Notes: generated by a model from the sequence alone, not told the origin. 64,000 nucleotides of DNA from CAYSRC01 sp964446385 (GCA_964446385.1 CAYUOH010000005.1:1-64000), one strand, 5' to 3'. Shown: positions 16,792 to 26,140, numbered from the stretch's first letter. Numbers and translations: made by a program.

Positions 16792-17742
16792 TCAGCCCTG
16801 ACTGTCAAGAAAAGCCGCGCCGATAATTCCGGCGGGATTCCCAAGTGAAGCCGTAAACATCAGGGGAGGTTCAACAGTCTTTAATTCAATGATACTGCTT
16901 TTTATTCTTTGTTCAAGGAGAATAATGAAGTTTTCCGGTTTTTCGTGGCTGATTCCTCCGCCGATAATTATGGCGTCGGGTTCAAAAATGTTTGCGAGAT
17001 TGACAATTCCTGTAGAAAGATAGTCAAAATACTGTTCTATTACCGCCAGAGCAGTTTTATCGCCTTTTTCTGCGGCGTTAAAAGCAGTTTTTCCACTGAC
17101 ATTTTGGGTATCTCCGGTTATTTCCCACAAAACCGAACCGGTATCCGCGGTCATAGCATCCCTTGTCATTCGCACAAGTGCCGAAGCAGAAGCATACTGC
17201 TCAAAACATCCTCTGCGGCCGCAGCCGCACGGAATTCCGTTATGGGAGATAACCATGTGGCCTATCTCCCCCGCTGCACCGGTTTGTCCCCGGAGAAGTT
17301 TACCATCAACGATTATCCCTCCGCCGATTCCGGTACCGAGCGTGATGAACAGAATCGAGGAAAAATCTTTTCCGGAGCCGAATAAAAATTCACCTAACGC
17401 AGCGCAGTCTGCGTCATTTCCCAGAACAACAGGAATGCCAAGACGCGAAGATAGATTTGTGCCCAATGGGTATCCGTTTAGAGAAAGATTGGGGGTATGA
17501 AGAACTACACCTGTTTCGAAATTAACCCGCCCGGGAACCCCGGCCCCGGCGAAACTTATACCGGATTTATCAAAGCCATATGATGATATCAACTCTTCTC
17601 CGGATCGCACGATACTTTCGCAGATATCGTCTCCGCTAAAAGAAAGATTTACAGGGAACGAGTCTGTGCCGACTATTCGTCCGCTTTCATCAACAAGACC
17701 GCATTTTATGTTCTGGCCGCCGATATCGATGCCTATCCGCAT
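16792..17742 (-). CDS. ROK-family sugar kinase (glucokinase-like)
   Basis: 316 aa. ATP-binding DIGGQNIKCGLVDE at the N-terminus, catalytic-loop GNDADCAALGE, GTGIGGGII, and the ROK zinc motif HNGIPCGCGRRGCFEQYAS, all intact. It lacks a DNA-binding N-terminal domain, so it is a kinase rather than a NagC/XylR-type repressor. The start is 1 base from the stop of the RING/DUF2628 gene upstream, so translation is probably coupled. Exact sugar (glucose, ManNAc, GlcNAc) is not evident. Confidence 0.92.
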   Translation of the reverse strand: MRIGIDIGGQNIKCGLVDESGRIVGTDSFPVNLSFSGDDICESIVRSGEELISSYGFDKSGISFAGAGVPGRVNFETGVVLHTPNLSLNGYPLGTNLSSRLGIPVVLGNDADCAALGEFLFGSGKDFSSILFITLGTGIGGGIIVDGKLLRGQTGAAGEIGHMVISHNGIPCGCGRRGCFEQYASASALVRMTRDAMTADTGSVLWEITGDTQNVSGKTAFNAAEKGDKTALAVIEQYFDYLSTGIVNLANIFEPDAIIIGGGISHEKPENFIILLEQRIKSSIIELKTVEPPLMFTASLGNPAGIIGAAFLDSQG

Positions 17743-17743
17743 T

Positions 17744-18733
17744 TCAAACCGGGCCTATGCCCAATATCTTCATATAGGCTGAAACATCAAGGAAGCTCAT
17801 GGATATTACTCCGTTAATAACAAAAAGAAGAACCAGAACAATAATCAGTCCCCACACTGAAGGACCTGATGCAAAGGTTTTGTTTTTATTCAGTGCCTCA
17901 ACAAGCTTACGTGAGGCATTTTTTCGATAAACCCAGAATCCGAATATTGCGCTGAGAATTCTGTAAGCAAAATTTATGATACTGCATGCGGTGCCAGCAT
18001 AAGAAAGATAGACAAGAAATGTTTCGGTCATTGGAACGCTTGAAACTCCCATCTCAGTCAGCGCAAGAATTGTTGACGGGATAGCAAGAACAATATTCAT
18101 AATTACAGCGACCAGAGAAGCCCACCAAACTCTGCGGTATGCAAAATACGCATAAGGGAAAAGACCCGCCGCCCAGCTAAAGGATGCTTTACGTCCTGTC
18201 TGATCCATTATTGTAAATGCAGAAAAATAGAAAGGAACGGATTTACCTATATATTTTTTCCAGTAATCGCCTTTAATGCCGTCAAAAGAATACTGGTCGT
18301 ACGGAAATTCAGATTCGTTATTCATCCCCGTGCCGAAAAGCAGACGGAATCCGGGGAAATATTCCCCTGTCTTTCCGTTGGAATGACTGCCGTACAAAGG
18401 CTTCTGCTGTTCCCCGGTCTGAGAATCCGAAGCAGTATTGACCAGCCTGGTTCCGCATTGGCTACAGAAGCCGGATCCGTAAAGATTGATACTTCCGCAG
18501 ACAGGGCAGATTACGCCCTGGTCAGTGACCGGTTTATTACCATTACCGGGTTGTTCTGACTTTTCAGCAGACCATGTATAGTCGTGGGCATGTTTGTCAC
18601 TGTGCGCACAGTGCCCTGCTGATACATAGCATTCTCTGTGATGAGGCGCTCCACATTCGGGGCAAACCACTACATCCGAGGTGTTATTAAAAACTTCGTC
18701 GCATAGGCCACACTTTTGACCGATATAATTCAT
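17744..18733 (-). CDS. membrane protein with RING-like finger, zinc ribbon and DUF2628 domain
   Basis: 329 aa from the ATG at 18733 (GAGGA SD; an ATG 15 bases upstream overlaps that SD). The N-terminus is a prokaryotic RING-type treble clef: CGLCD, CPECGAPHHRECY, then CAHS. A second zinc ribbon CPVCG...CSQCGTRL lies at about 80-100. A DUF2628-like section (DYWKKYIGKSVPFYFSAF, WAAGLFPYAYFAYRRVWW) begins near 160, followed by about four membrane helices. Similar proteins in Clostridia are uncharacterised. The gene sits between a PepV-type peptidase (10-25 bases upstream) and a ROK kinase. It could be a membrane scaffold or regulator sensing or binding via zinc fingers; ubiquitin ligase activity is not implied. 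Confidence 0.85.
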   Translation of the reverse strand: MNYIGQKCGLCDEVFNNTSDVVVCPECGAPHHRECYVSAGHCAHSDKHAHDYTWSAEKSEQPGNGNKPVTDQGVICPVCGSINLYGSGFCSQCGTRLVNTASDSQTGEQQKPLYGSHSNGKTGEYFPGFRLLFGTGMNNESEFPYDQYSFDGIKGDYWKKYIGKSVPFYFSAFTIMDQTGRKASFSWAAGLFPYAYFAYRRVWWASLVAVIMNIVLAIPSTILALTEMGVSSVPMTETFLVYLSYAGTACSIINFAYRILSAIFGFWVYRKNASRKLVEALNKNKTFASGPSVWGLIIVLVLLFVINGVISMSFLDVSAYMKILGIGPV

Positions 18734-18757
18734 AATAGGGTTCCTCATTATTAATAT

Positions 18758-20131
18758 TTACAGTTCAACGTCCTGAAGACGGATCAACGTTCGAATGTAT
18801 ATCTCACAAGCCTGTTTGCTACGTTCGATATTGATGGCTTCATTCTTCATGTGAGGGGTTCCCACCCAGTCGGGAACGATATCATCCTCAAACTCCGGCC
18901 CGTAGGAAACCGCATTGTCAAGATGCCGGGCATATGTCCCGCCTGACATAACGTAGGGTTTTGCATCACTGCCGGTAACATCATTATAAATATCATTCAG
19001 AATCTGTACGGCAGGATAATCCGGTGTAAGATAATACGGTTTGCTGTTCATTTCGGTCTGAATAGTGAAGCCGTTGTCAAACGCTTTTTTGGATATCCGC
19101 TGCTCCAAAAGCTCGGGAGTCATATTAGTCGGATACCTGCTGTTAAGATTGAGAACGAGGCGTCCTTCGACAAGATTCAGCATTCCCCCAATAATCGTAA
19201 GAGGAGTGAAAATGCCGTCATCGCATGCGATTCCGAAGACCTCACCATCATTACATTCAAGAACGGACAGAAGGAATTGTGAAGCTTCACTTTCCGAACT
19301 GCTTAAAACACCGGAATCAAGCAAATATTTTAGAAGTACAGCGTTTGAATTGAGAGATCCTTCGGGCGCACTGGCATGTTTTGCAATACCGGATGCGGTT
19401 ACAGTTACCGAGTCTCCGTTGTATTCAATAGTAATGTTGTTTGTAGGATTAAAATTCGCAGATACTGAACCATCCAGCACTGCAACAGTTTTATCGGGAA
19501 CAACATTACTTGCGAGACCTCCGGACAGACTTCTGATTACTCCGGATAACAGGCCTGAAACCAGATTTCCCACAAATATTCCTTTTTCTCCGTGTCCTAC
19601 CGGGAAACCCGAGTCGGGAGTGAAGGAAAATACTGGCAAAGGATAGTGCTCTTTGTAATATTCGAGGTCTGACATACCGGTCTCCTCACTTAAACCTATA
19701 AGAAGACGGATACCGTAATTGAGGCTGATGTCGTTTTCAATTAAATATTTCGCAGCCCAGGCAGCCAAAACAAAAGCGCCCTTGTCATCACAGGTCCCGC
19801 GACCGACAAGCCAGCCATCCCGTTCGGTGCAGATGAAAGGATCGCTGAACCAGCCTTCACCGACAGGAACTACGTCCAGATGAGCAATGACACCTATAAA
19901 TTTATCGGGATTTCCGTAATGGGCATAAGCAATTTGGCCTTCACAATCAACAACCTCAAAGCCCATCTCGCGGCACATTTCCATACATTCAAGCTGGGCC
20001 CTTCGGACACCTTTCCCATAGGGTGCCTCGGGATCAGGCTCGCTTTTGACGCTTGGGATATTGACAAGACGTGCAATATCAGACTTGATGTTTTCGATAT
20101 TCTTATCTATATATTCATGAAAAGATTCCAT
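18758..20131 (-). CDS. M20 family dipeptidase, PepV/Sapep type
   Basis: 457-aa cytoplasmic metallopeptidase cleaving dipeptides. Di-zinc motifs: GVIAHLDVVPVGEGW (His/Asp), GRGTCDDKGA (bridging Asp), GLSEETGMSD (catalytic Glu and metal Glu), PDSGFPVGHGEKG, and the late His in YARHLDNA. The lid or dimerisation insertion in the middle (about 190-330) fits the PepV group rather than ArgE/DapE. It is the first gene of an operon with the RING/DUF2628, ROK and URO-D genes; divergent from the NusG-II-domain gene. Specificity not determinable. Confidence 0.93.
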   Translation of the reverse strand: MESFHEYIDKNIENIKSDIARLVNIPSVKSEPDPEAPYGKGVRRAQLECMEMCREMGFEVVDCEGQIAYAHYGNPDKFIGVIAHLDVVPVGEGWFSDPFICTERDGWLVGRGTCDDKGAFVLAAWAAKYLIENDISLNYGIRLLIGLSEETGMSDLEYYKEHYPLPVFSFTPDSGFPVGHGEKGIFVGNLVSGLLSGVIRSLSGGLASNVVPDKTVAVLDGSVSANFNPTNNITIEYNGDSVTVTASGIAKHASAPEGSLNSNAVLLKYLLDSGVLSSSESEASQFLLSVLECNDGEVFGIACDDGIFTPLTIIGGMLNLVEGRLVLNLNSRYPTNMTPELLEQRISKKAFDNGFTIQTEMNSKPYYLTPDYPAVQILNDIYNDVTGSDAKPYVMSGGTYARHLDNAVSYGPEFEDDIVPDWVGTPHMKNEAINIERSKQACEIYIRTLIRLQDVEL

Positions 20132-20210
20132 TTATCATTTATTCCTCCGTGTGATATTATATCATAATATCCGCGTTAAAATTTAATCGCGGATACTAAA
20201 TCAGAAAAAT

Positions 20211-20561
20211 ATGAAAAATAATATGAAAAAATTGTTGAATAAAAAAGAAATAATAATACTAGTCTGCATTCTTGCGATGTGCGGACTGTTTCTGTTGGGA
20301 CTAAGGTTGACACGGACCGACAGCGTCCATGCGTCTGTGTATTTCAGGGGAGAAAAAATAAAAACCGTTTCTCTCAGCAAAGACGAAATAATTACAATAG
20401 ACGCCAATCTTCTCGTAACGCTGGCGGTTGAAGACGGAAAAATCCGTTTTGTGAACTCACAGTGCCCGGACAAAATATGCGAAGGCTTCGGCCGGCTGTC
20501 GCAGGAATACGAATACGCGATATGTGCGCCGGCAGGCATTACAGTGATAATAGAAAACTGA
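20211..20561 (+). CDS. membrane-anchored NusG domain II protein
   Basis: 116 aa: an N-terminal basic segment, one transmembrane helix (about 14-32), then the extracytoplasmic NusG-II beta domain with the recognisable GKIRFVNSQCPDKICEGFG and YAICAPAGITVII motifs (conserved Cys pair CPDKIC plus a later Cys). Such proteins usually neighbour heptaprenyl-diphosphate-synthase-like or FMN-binding genes. Here it stands alone, divergent from pepV and convergent with the AI-2E permease (4 bases between stop codons). Function of the family is unclear. A second ATG four codons in is a possible start. Confidence 0.88.
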   Translation: MKNNMKKLLNKKEIIILVCILAMCGLFLLGLRLTRTDSVHASVYFRGEKIKTVSLSKDEIITIDANLLVTLAVEDGKIRFVNSQCPDKICEGFGRLSQEYEYAICAPAGITVIIEN

Positions 20562-20565
20562 TTTT

Positions 20566-21651
20566 TTATTTTATCAGATGGATGGAACCTTTGTCGTTAA
20601 GACTCTTTATTATGGCACACGCTATGGGAAATCCAAAAAGGCCCCAGATACCAAATAATTTTGTACCCACAAACATTGCTATAATCGTAATAAGGGGATG
20701 GATCCCCACCTTTTCGCCAACAATCTTAGGCTCAATCACCTGGCGTACAACGGTTATAACAATATACATAACTGCTAGCCCGATTCCGAGTCCAATATTT
20801 CCCTTGATAAAGCAGATAATCGTCCAGGGAATAACGGCAGTACCTGTTCCGACAATCGGCAAAATGTCCATTATAGTAATCAGAAGGGATATCAATACGG
20901 CACCTTCGACGCGCATAATACTTAAGCTGAGAAGCAGTTCCGCAAACGTTACAAGCAATATAAGCACATACGAGCGCAGAAACTGTCCGATAACATCGGC
21001 AAAGTTTTGACGAATTTCCATAACCAGGCTGGCAGTGGAATCGGACATCTGTCGAAGAACAAAAGAACGGATATTTTTATAATCTCCTGCGATAAAAAAA
21101 CTTGCTATTATGGTAATCACGGTAGCAAGAAATATTCCCGGGATGGACTGAGCCGCATTCGATAGAACACCTACAGCGGAGACCGACCATCCGGTAAGCG
21201 AAGTACCCAGAGACGACAGAGAATCTTTTACGACGGAAGCAACAGTCTCAGACACTTTAGGATCCAAAGCCTGTATCTTTTGACTGACGGCGTCAAAGGC
21301 ATACATTAAATTAGGATAAATTGTCTCTGTATACAGCGCAGGAATTTTCACCACAATAGCGGTGAACCATTGTACAAATTGAATAATAAGTATGGTAATC
21401 AGAACTCCGATCGTACAGTAAAACAACGTCATAATCAGCGCAGATGAAAGGCCCCATTTCATTTTCAGCCGTCTTTCGCCAAATTCAATAAGTGGTTTAA
21501 GAACAAAAACAATTGCAAAAGCGAGAGCAAACGGCAGCAAAACGCCGGTAAGATACTTCAAGGTAATATACACTAGCGCCAGCACTACAACAATATATAT
21601 TATATTAATAATAAAGGAACGGCGATGTTCGACTTTATTGTTCGGATTCAT
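20566..21651 (-). CDS. AI-2E family transporter / PerM-like permease
   Basis: 361 aa with about eight hydrophobic segments and a large extracytoplasmic loop (about 110-170, VVKIPALYTETIYPNLMYAF...). Family motifs near the C-terminus include DILPIVGTGTAVIPW and VEPKIVGEKVGIHPL. Members include the TqsA exporter and putative Na+/H+ antiporters, so substrate is not assignable. It is convergent with the NusG-II gene and shares the gap upstream with the pheST T-box promoter. Confidence 0.9.
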   Translation of the reverse strand: MNPNNKVEHRRSFIINIIYIVVVLALVYITLKYLTGVLLPFALAFAIVFVLKPLIEFGERRLKMKWGLSSALIMTLFYCTIGVLITILIIQFVQWFTAIVVKIPALYTETIYPNLMYAFDAVSQKIQALDPKVSETVASVVKDSLSSLGTSLTGWSVSAVGVLSNAAQSIPGIFLATVITIIASFFIAGDYKNIRSFVLRQMSDSTASLVMEIRQNFADVIGQFLRSYVLILLVTFAELLLSLSIMRVEGAVLISLLITIMDILPIVGTGTAVIPWTIICFIKGNIGLGIGLAVMYIVITVVRQVIEPKIVGEKVGIHPLITIIAMFVGTKLFGIWGLFGFPIACAIIKSLNDKGSIHLIK

Positions 21652-21755
21652 AGGTTTAACTCCCTTTTTATTCTACAGAAACGATATCCCCGACCGGGTT
21701 GAACCTGTTTCTGAGTAATTTTTTATGTTATTATTTTACTTCATGGGGATTTTAC

Positions 21756-21784
21756 TTGCAACAAATACATAATAATGGTATATT
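21756..21784 (+). promoter_or_regulatory. sigma-A-type promoter of the pheST T-box transcript
   Basis: TTGCAA (21756-21761), 17-base spacer, TATATT (21779-21784). It places the start of the leader near 21791, directly before the T-box stem I region. Confidence 0.75.
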
Positions 21785-21790
21785 TACGAT

Positions 21791-22068
21791 GTTTTTAAAG
21801 CATATAAAATCAAACGCGTTGACCGGGTACGAAGGGAACATAAACGCCACAGAGAAATATGTCGCCGGCTGAAAGCATATTGCGTGAAGACCCTGTCCAT
21901 TCCCCCGTTAGCGGTTTGCCCTAAAGAACCGTTTATTTGAGTTTTCGGTTTCGTTAAGGCAAGACGGAGCGCCACGTTACGGCAGGAAAAGTGCCGGATT
22001 TCTGCCGGAATGCGGGTGGTACCGCGGAGTCTCTATATGCGACTTCGTCCCAACGGACGGGGTCTTTT
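21791..22068 (+). promoter_or_regulatory. T-box riboswitch controlling pheS-pheT
   Basis: Leader of about 280 bases with the T-box signature GGGTGGTACCGCGG at 22014-22027, a stem I region (AGAGAAATATG, GGCTGAAAGC type elements near 21850-21885), and a terminator stem GACTTCGTCC/GGACGGGGTC (22041-22064) followed by TTTT. Uncharged tRNA-Phe should stabilise the antiterminator and turn on phenylalanyl-tRNA synthetase. I could not place the specifier codon with confidence; TTC near 21899 is one candidate. Confidence 0.93.
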
Positions 22069-22100
22069 ATTATGCAAATAATTACTACAGAGGTATTAAA

Positions 22101-23120
22101 ATGAGGGAAAAGCTAAATCAAATCAAAGCCGAAGCTACTGAACTTCTGCATAACACCAATGACAGCTCTGTTCTGGAAGAGCTGAGAGTCAGGTTTCTGG
22201 GGAAAAAAGGTGAGTTAACCGCCATCCTGAAACAGATGGGCGGACTTTCCGCTGAGGAGCGTCCTCTGGTCGGACAACTGGCAAATGAAATTCGCGCCGA
22301 TATCGAAACAAAAATCAATGAAAAGAGCGTCGAACTGAAATCAAAAGCCCAGGAACTAAAACTTCAAGCTGAGCGCATCGACGTAACTCTGCCCGGAGAC
22401 ATTCCCGCAAACGGACGCAGACATCCGTTTGAGCTGGTTCTCGGGGAACTTAAGGAAATATTCCTTGGCATGGGTTTCGATGTGGTATCCGGTCCCGAGA
22501 TTGAACTGGATCATTATAATTTCGAAATGCTAAACATGCCGAAGAGTCATCCTGCGAGAGATACTCAGGACACATTCTATATCACAGAAAATGTTCTGCT
22601 TCGTACACAGACAAGCCCTGTTCAGATCCGTACAATGCAGAAGCAACAACCTCCCATCCGCATCATCGCTCCCGGACGTGTTTACCGCAGCGACGCTGTT
22701 GATGCCACCCACAGCCCTATTTTCCACCAGATTGAAGGTCTTGTGGTTGACAAAGGTATCACTTTCAGTGACCTGAAAGGCACTCTGGAGATATTTATAC
22801 AGAAACTTTACGGAGAAGACACCAGAGTGCGTTTTCGTCCGCACCATTTCCCCTACACCGAACCCAGTGCCGAAATGGATATGAGCTGCTTTAAATGCGG
22901 CGGCAAAGGTTGCAGTCTCTGCAAGGGCGAAGGATGGATTGAAATCCTCGGATGCGGTATGGTTCATCCCCAGGTTCTGGAAAACTGCGGAATCGATCCG
23001 GAAGTTCATTCCGGTTTTGCCTTCGGAGTCGGACTTGAACGTATAGTCATGATGCGTTACGGCATTGACGATATGCGTCTGCTTTATGAAAATGACCTAA
23101 GATTCTTAAAACAATTTTAA
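22101..23120 (+). CDS. pheS: phenylalanine--tRNA ligase alpha subunit
   Basis: 339-aa catalytic subunit of the (alpha-beta)2 enzyme. N-terminal coiled coil (about 1-85) for tRNA-Phe binding, then the class II core: motif 2 region FHQIEGLVVD with the RPHHFPYTEPSAEMD segment, and motif 3 FGVGLERIVMMRYGI. A Cys-rich stretch CFKCGGKGCSLCKGEGW sits in the usual bacterial position. The SD GAGG lies close upstream. It is the first gene after the T-box leader and is followed by pheT after 15 bases. Confidence 0.98.
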   Translation: MREKLNQIKAEATELLHNTNDSSVLEELRVRFLGKKGELTAILKQMGGLSAEERPLVGQLANEIRADIETKINEKSVELKSKAQELKLQAERIDVTLPGDIPANGRRHPFELVLGELKEIFLGMGFDVVSGPEIELDHYNFEMLNMPKSHPARDTQDTFYITENVLLRTQTSPVQIRTMQKQQPPIRIIAPGRVYRSDAVDATHSPIFHQIEGLVVDKGITFSDLKGTLEIFIQKLYGEDTRVRFRPHHFPYTEPSAEMDMSCFKCGGKGCSLCKGEGWIEILGCGMVHPQVLENCGIDPEVHSGFAFGVGLERIVMMRYGIDDMRLLYENDLRFLKQF

Positions 23121-23135
23121 CGGGAGGAAAAGATT

Positions 23136-25517
23136 TTGAAAGTACCTCTTAAATGGGCAAAGGATTTTTCAGAATTAAACTGCACCCCTCAGGAATTCGC
23201 CGACCGCATGACTATGAGCGGAAGTAAGGTTGAAACCTTCGACAGTGAAGCAGACAGCATAGATAAAGTTGTTGTAGCCCGTGTTCTCAGTATAGTCCCT
23301 CACCCGGATAGCAATCATATGGTTATTACGTCGATTGACGCCGGCGGTACCGAGCCTGTACAGATAGTTACCGGAGCTGGAAATATTAAGGTCGGAGAAC
23401 TTGTACCTGCAGCTCTGGACAACAGCAGGTTGCCCGGAGGAAAAGAAATCCACAGTGGCTACCTCCGCGGCGTTGTTTCCGAAGGAATGCTCTGCAGCCT
23501 CGGTGAACTCGGTCTGACAGTGCATGATTTCCCCAATGCCATCGAAAGCGGAATAATGGTACTTGATGAAGAATATGCTCCGGGAACTCCTATTGTTGAG
23601 GCTCTGGGAATGAACGACGTCACAGTAGATTTCGAAATCACACCCAACCGTCCCGACTGTCTGTCTGTAAAAGGCCTCGGGCGCGAAGCAGCCGCAACTT
23701 TCGGCCTTTCCTTCATTGATCATGTTCCTTCCCCTGCTGTGGGGCACGGTGACGTAAATGACCTTCTGAAAGTTGACATAGAAAACGCAGATCTTTGTAT
23801 GCGTTATATTGGCGCAGTTGTGGAAAACGTACGAGTAAAGCCCAGCCCTCGTTGGATGCGTGAAAGACTTCGCCAGTGCGGCGTGCGTCCGATTAACAAT
23901 CTTGTCGATATCACTAACTACGTTATGCTTGAAATGGGTCAACCCATGCACTGCTTTGATTACCGATATGTAAACGGAAGTCATATCATAGTTCGCAACG
24001 CAAAAGAAAACGAATCGATCATGACTCTGGACGGAATAGAGCGTCCCCTCAGCCCCGAAATTCTCATTATCTCCGACGAGGAAGGCCCCATTGCCATAGC
24101 AGGCGTAATGGGCGGTGAATATTCCGGCGTTTACGAAGATACCTCCACGATAGTATTCGAGTCGGCAATGTTTGACGGTCCCTCAGTAAGAACGACCGCA
24201 AAAAAGGTTGGTCTTCGCACAGAAGCGAGCAGCCGTTATGAAAAAGGCCTGGATCCAAACGGATGCCTTGACTGCATTAACCGTGCACTAGAGCTTGTAC
24301 AGATTCTAGATGCTGGCGATGTTGTCAGCGGCGTAGTGGACGTATGGCCAGTTAAGCGGGATGAACGCCGTATCGAACTCAGACCCGATGTCATTAACCG
24401 TTTGCTCGGGACAAATCTCTGCCGTCAAGAAATGGTTGGCATTCTGCTTCCTCTTGGATTCGAGTTTGACGGAAACGAAGTTATCGTTCCCAGTTACAGA
24501 TGGGATGTTGAAAGAGACTGCGACCTTGCAGAAGAAGTTGCCCGTTTTGTCGGATACAATAACATGCCTTCTACTATCATGACGGGAGTTTCCAGTGCAC
24601 GCCCGACTGAGCGCCAGACATTCCGCGAGCAGCTGCTTGACACTCTTGTAGGTTTCGGCCTTTACGAAGTGGAAAGTTTCAGTTTCTACAGCCGCAAGGC
24701 TTTCGACATGATAAATCTTGACAAGGACAGTATTCTGCGCCGCGCCGTTGTCATAAGCAATCCTCTCGGAGAAGACACATCCATAATGCGTACCACAGCC
24801 CTGCCGAATATGATGGAATTCATGGCACGCAACTATAATGCCAGAGCTGAAAGCTGCGGTATGTTCGAAGATGCTACGGTGTATATTCCTGTCAGTGACG
24901 ACCCCAACGATCTACCTCTTGAAATTGAGACTCTCACTATCGCTTCATACGGTCAGGAAAACAGTTTTTACTATGTAAAAGGAATAGTCGAAGGCCTTCT
25001 GAATGCCGCGAGAATAACCAATCCCGAATTTACTGCCGACCGTGATAATCCCTGTTATCATCCCGGACGCTGTGCAGTAGTTACGATCAACGGGGAAAAA
25101 ATCGGCACCATAGGAGAAATTCATCCCAACGTCCTGGATAACTACGGAATCAAAACCAGAGTTTACGCTGCCGAAATCAATATTGATAAAGTATTTAATA
25201 ACCGTGGAGCTACTCCCTTGTTTACCCCGCTGCCCCGGCATCCTGCTATCACCCGTGACCTTGCTCTTGTCTGCGATATCGACACTGAAAGCACAGGTAT
25301 TGAAAAGAAAATAAAAGCAGCCGCGGGCGAAATCCTTCGCAGCATAAAGGTGTTCGATGTCTACACAGGTGATAAGGTTTCAGCAGGTAAAAAGAGCATT
25401 GCCTACAGCCTCAGTCTTCGCGCCGACGACCGTACGCTTACTGACGAAGAAGCCGAAGACTCAGTACGAAAAATTCTCAAAGCGCTTGAGTTCGAGGGAA
25501 TTACTCTTCGCAGCTGA
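23136..25517 (+). CDS. pheT: phenylalanine--tRNA ligase beta subunit
   Basis: 793-aa beta subunit that holds the editing site and supports the alpha subunit. Visible parts: N-terminal KVPLKWAKDF, the EMAP-like tRNA-binding domain at about 40-150 (VVVARVLSIVPHPDSNHM, LCSLGELGL), the B3/B4 editing domain (about 200-370, NNLVDITNYVMLEMGQPMHCFD), B5, catalytic-like core, and a C-terminal anticodon-binding ferredoxin-like domain (PRHPAITRDLALV, VYTGDKV). It starts with TTG, with GGGAGG 9 bases upstream, the only well-placed start. Cotranscribed with pheS. Confidence 0.98.
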   Translation: MKVPLKWAKDFSELNCTPQEFADRMTMSGSKVETFDSEADSIDKVVVARVLSIVPHPDSNHMVITSIDAGGTEPVQIVTGAGNIKVGELVPAALDNSRLPGGKEIHSGYLRGVVSEGMLCSLGELGLTVHDFPNAIESGIMVLDEEYAPGTPIVEALGMNDVTVDFEITPNRPDCLSVKGLGREAAATFGLSFIDHVPSPAVGHGDVNDLLKVDIENADLCMRYIGAVVENVRVKPSPRWMRERLRQCGVRPINNLVDITNYVMLEMGQPMHCFDYRYVNGSHIIVRNAKENESIMTLDGIERPLSPEILIISDEEGPIAIAGVMGGEYSGVYEDTSTIVFESAMFDGPSVRTTAKKVGLRTEASSRYEKGLDPNGCLDCINRALELVQILDAGDVVSGVVDVWPVKRDERRIELRPDVINRLLGTNLCRQEMVGILLPLGFEFDGNEVIVPSYRWDVERDCDLAEEVARFVGYNNMPSTIMTGVSSARPTERQTFREQLLDTLVGFGLYEVESFSFYSRKAFDMINLDKDSILRRAVVISNPLGEDTSIMRTTALPNMMEFMARNYNARAESCGMFEDATVYIPVSDDPNDLPLEIETLTIASYGQENSFYYVKGIVEGLLNAARITNPEFTADRDNPCYHPGRCAVVTINGEKIGTIGEIHPNVLDNYGIKTRVYAAEINIDKVFNNRGATPLFTPLPRHPAITRDLALVCDIDTESTGIEKKIKAAAGEILRSIKVFDVYTGDKVSAGKKSIAYSLSLRADDRTLTDEEAEDSVRKILKALEFEGITLRS

Positions 25518-25595
25518 CAACAGCTTCCTTGTTTATCTCTGAATTTTGTTGTATCCTATATGCAGGTATATTTTTGAAAGGAAGGGTGTAATATA

Positions 25596-25841
25596 ATGAA
25601 CGAGCCTACAGTAACCTTTGACCGCGTTAACCAGCAGGACGCCGAGCTTCGTCGCACGTTGCGCAGTATTTATTCCGCGCTGAAGGATAAAGGCTACAAC
25701 CCAGCCAACCAGATTGTGGGATACCTGCTCTCAGAGGATCCTACATATATTACAACGCACAATAACGCCCGCAGTATTATGAGTCAGATAGACCGTGATG
25801 ATTTGCTTGCTGCGATGGTACGAAATTTTGTGGAGGATTAA
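25596..25841 (+). CDS. ireB: IreB family regulatory phosphoprotein (UPF0297)
   Basis: 81 aa. Family signature: MNEPTVTFD near the start, LRSIYSALKDKGYNPANQIVGYLLSEDPTYIT in the middle and ARSIMSQIDRDDLL at the end. In enterococci IreB is a substrate of the Ser/Thr kinase IreK and counteracts cephalosporin resistance. In most Firmicutes the gene precedes ruvX and a DUF1292 gene. Here it is instead followed 2 bases later by an unknown 98-aa gene and gtrA. SD GGAAGGG, then an ATG. Function in this organism is inferred from the family. Confidence 0.95.
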   Translation: MNEPTVTFDRVNQQDAELRRTLRSIYSALKDKGYNPANQIVGYLLSEDPTYITTHNNARSIMSQIDRDDLLAAMVRNFVED

Positions 25842-25843
25842 TT

Positions 25844-26140
25844 TTGGCAGATAACATTATTTTAATTTATAAGGGACATCCCCTTGTACGCCACGGAAAC
25901 GAGCTTTACTATGGCTCTCCCGGGGACAGTCATGTGGTTTTTATCCAGATTTTTGAAAACACAGAGGTAAGTGGCGAACAAGTTGCATCAAAGGTGCATA
26001 TGATGCTTCTGAGCAACGACCCTTCTCTTTCTCCTATCGAACGTATTCAGAAGCAGGGAGACCGCACCGGTCTTTACGAGGCACTGGACATTGCATCAAT
26101 CTGGCTTGATCGCACCAAATCCGAAGGCGTTGCTGAATGA
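25844..26140 (+). CDS. 98-aa protein of unknown function in the ireB operon
   Basis: Starts with TTG at 25844 (2 bases after the ireB stop; GGAGG lies inside the end of ireB) and overlaps the gtrA start by 4 bases (ATGA). Tight coupling on both sides makes it a real gene. The protein has a beta-rich first half (NIILIYKGHPLVRHGNELYYG) with a basic or polar pattern and a helical C-terminal half (PIERIQKQGDRTGLYEALDIASIWLDR). No membrane segment or Cys. I do not recognise the family. It occupies the place where ruvX normally lies but shows no RuvX nuclease motif. Confidence 0.8.
   Translation: MADNIILIYKGHPLVRHGNELYYGSPGDSHVVFIQIFENTEVSGEQVASKVHMMLLSNDPSLSPIERIQKQGDRTGLYEALDIASIWLDRTKSEGVAE

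Noticed and set aside
15669..16844. Longer version of the URO-D gene beginning at 16844
   Set aside because: It would overlap the ROK gene by 53 bases and has no SD; the ATG at 16724 has a good one.
23175..23984. 269-codon minus-strand frame inside pheT
   Set aside because: Lies fully antisense to the pheT editing domain; no SD and unusual composition.
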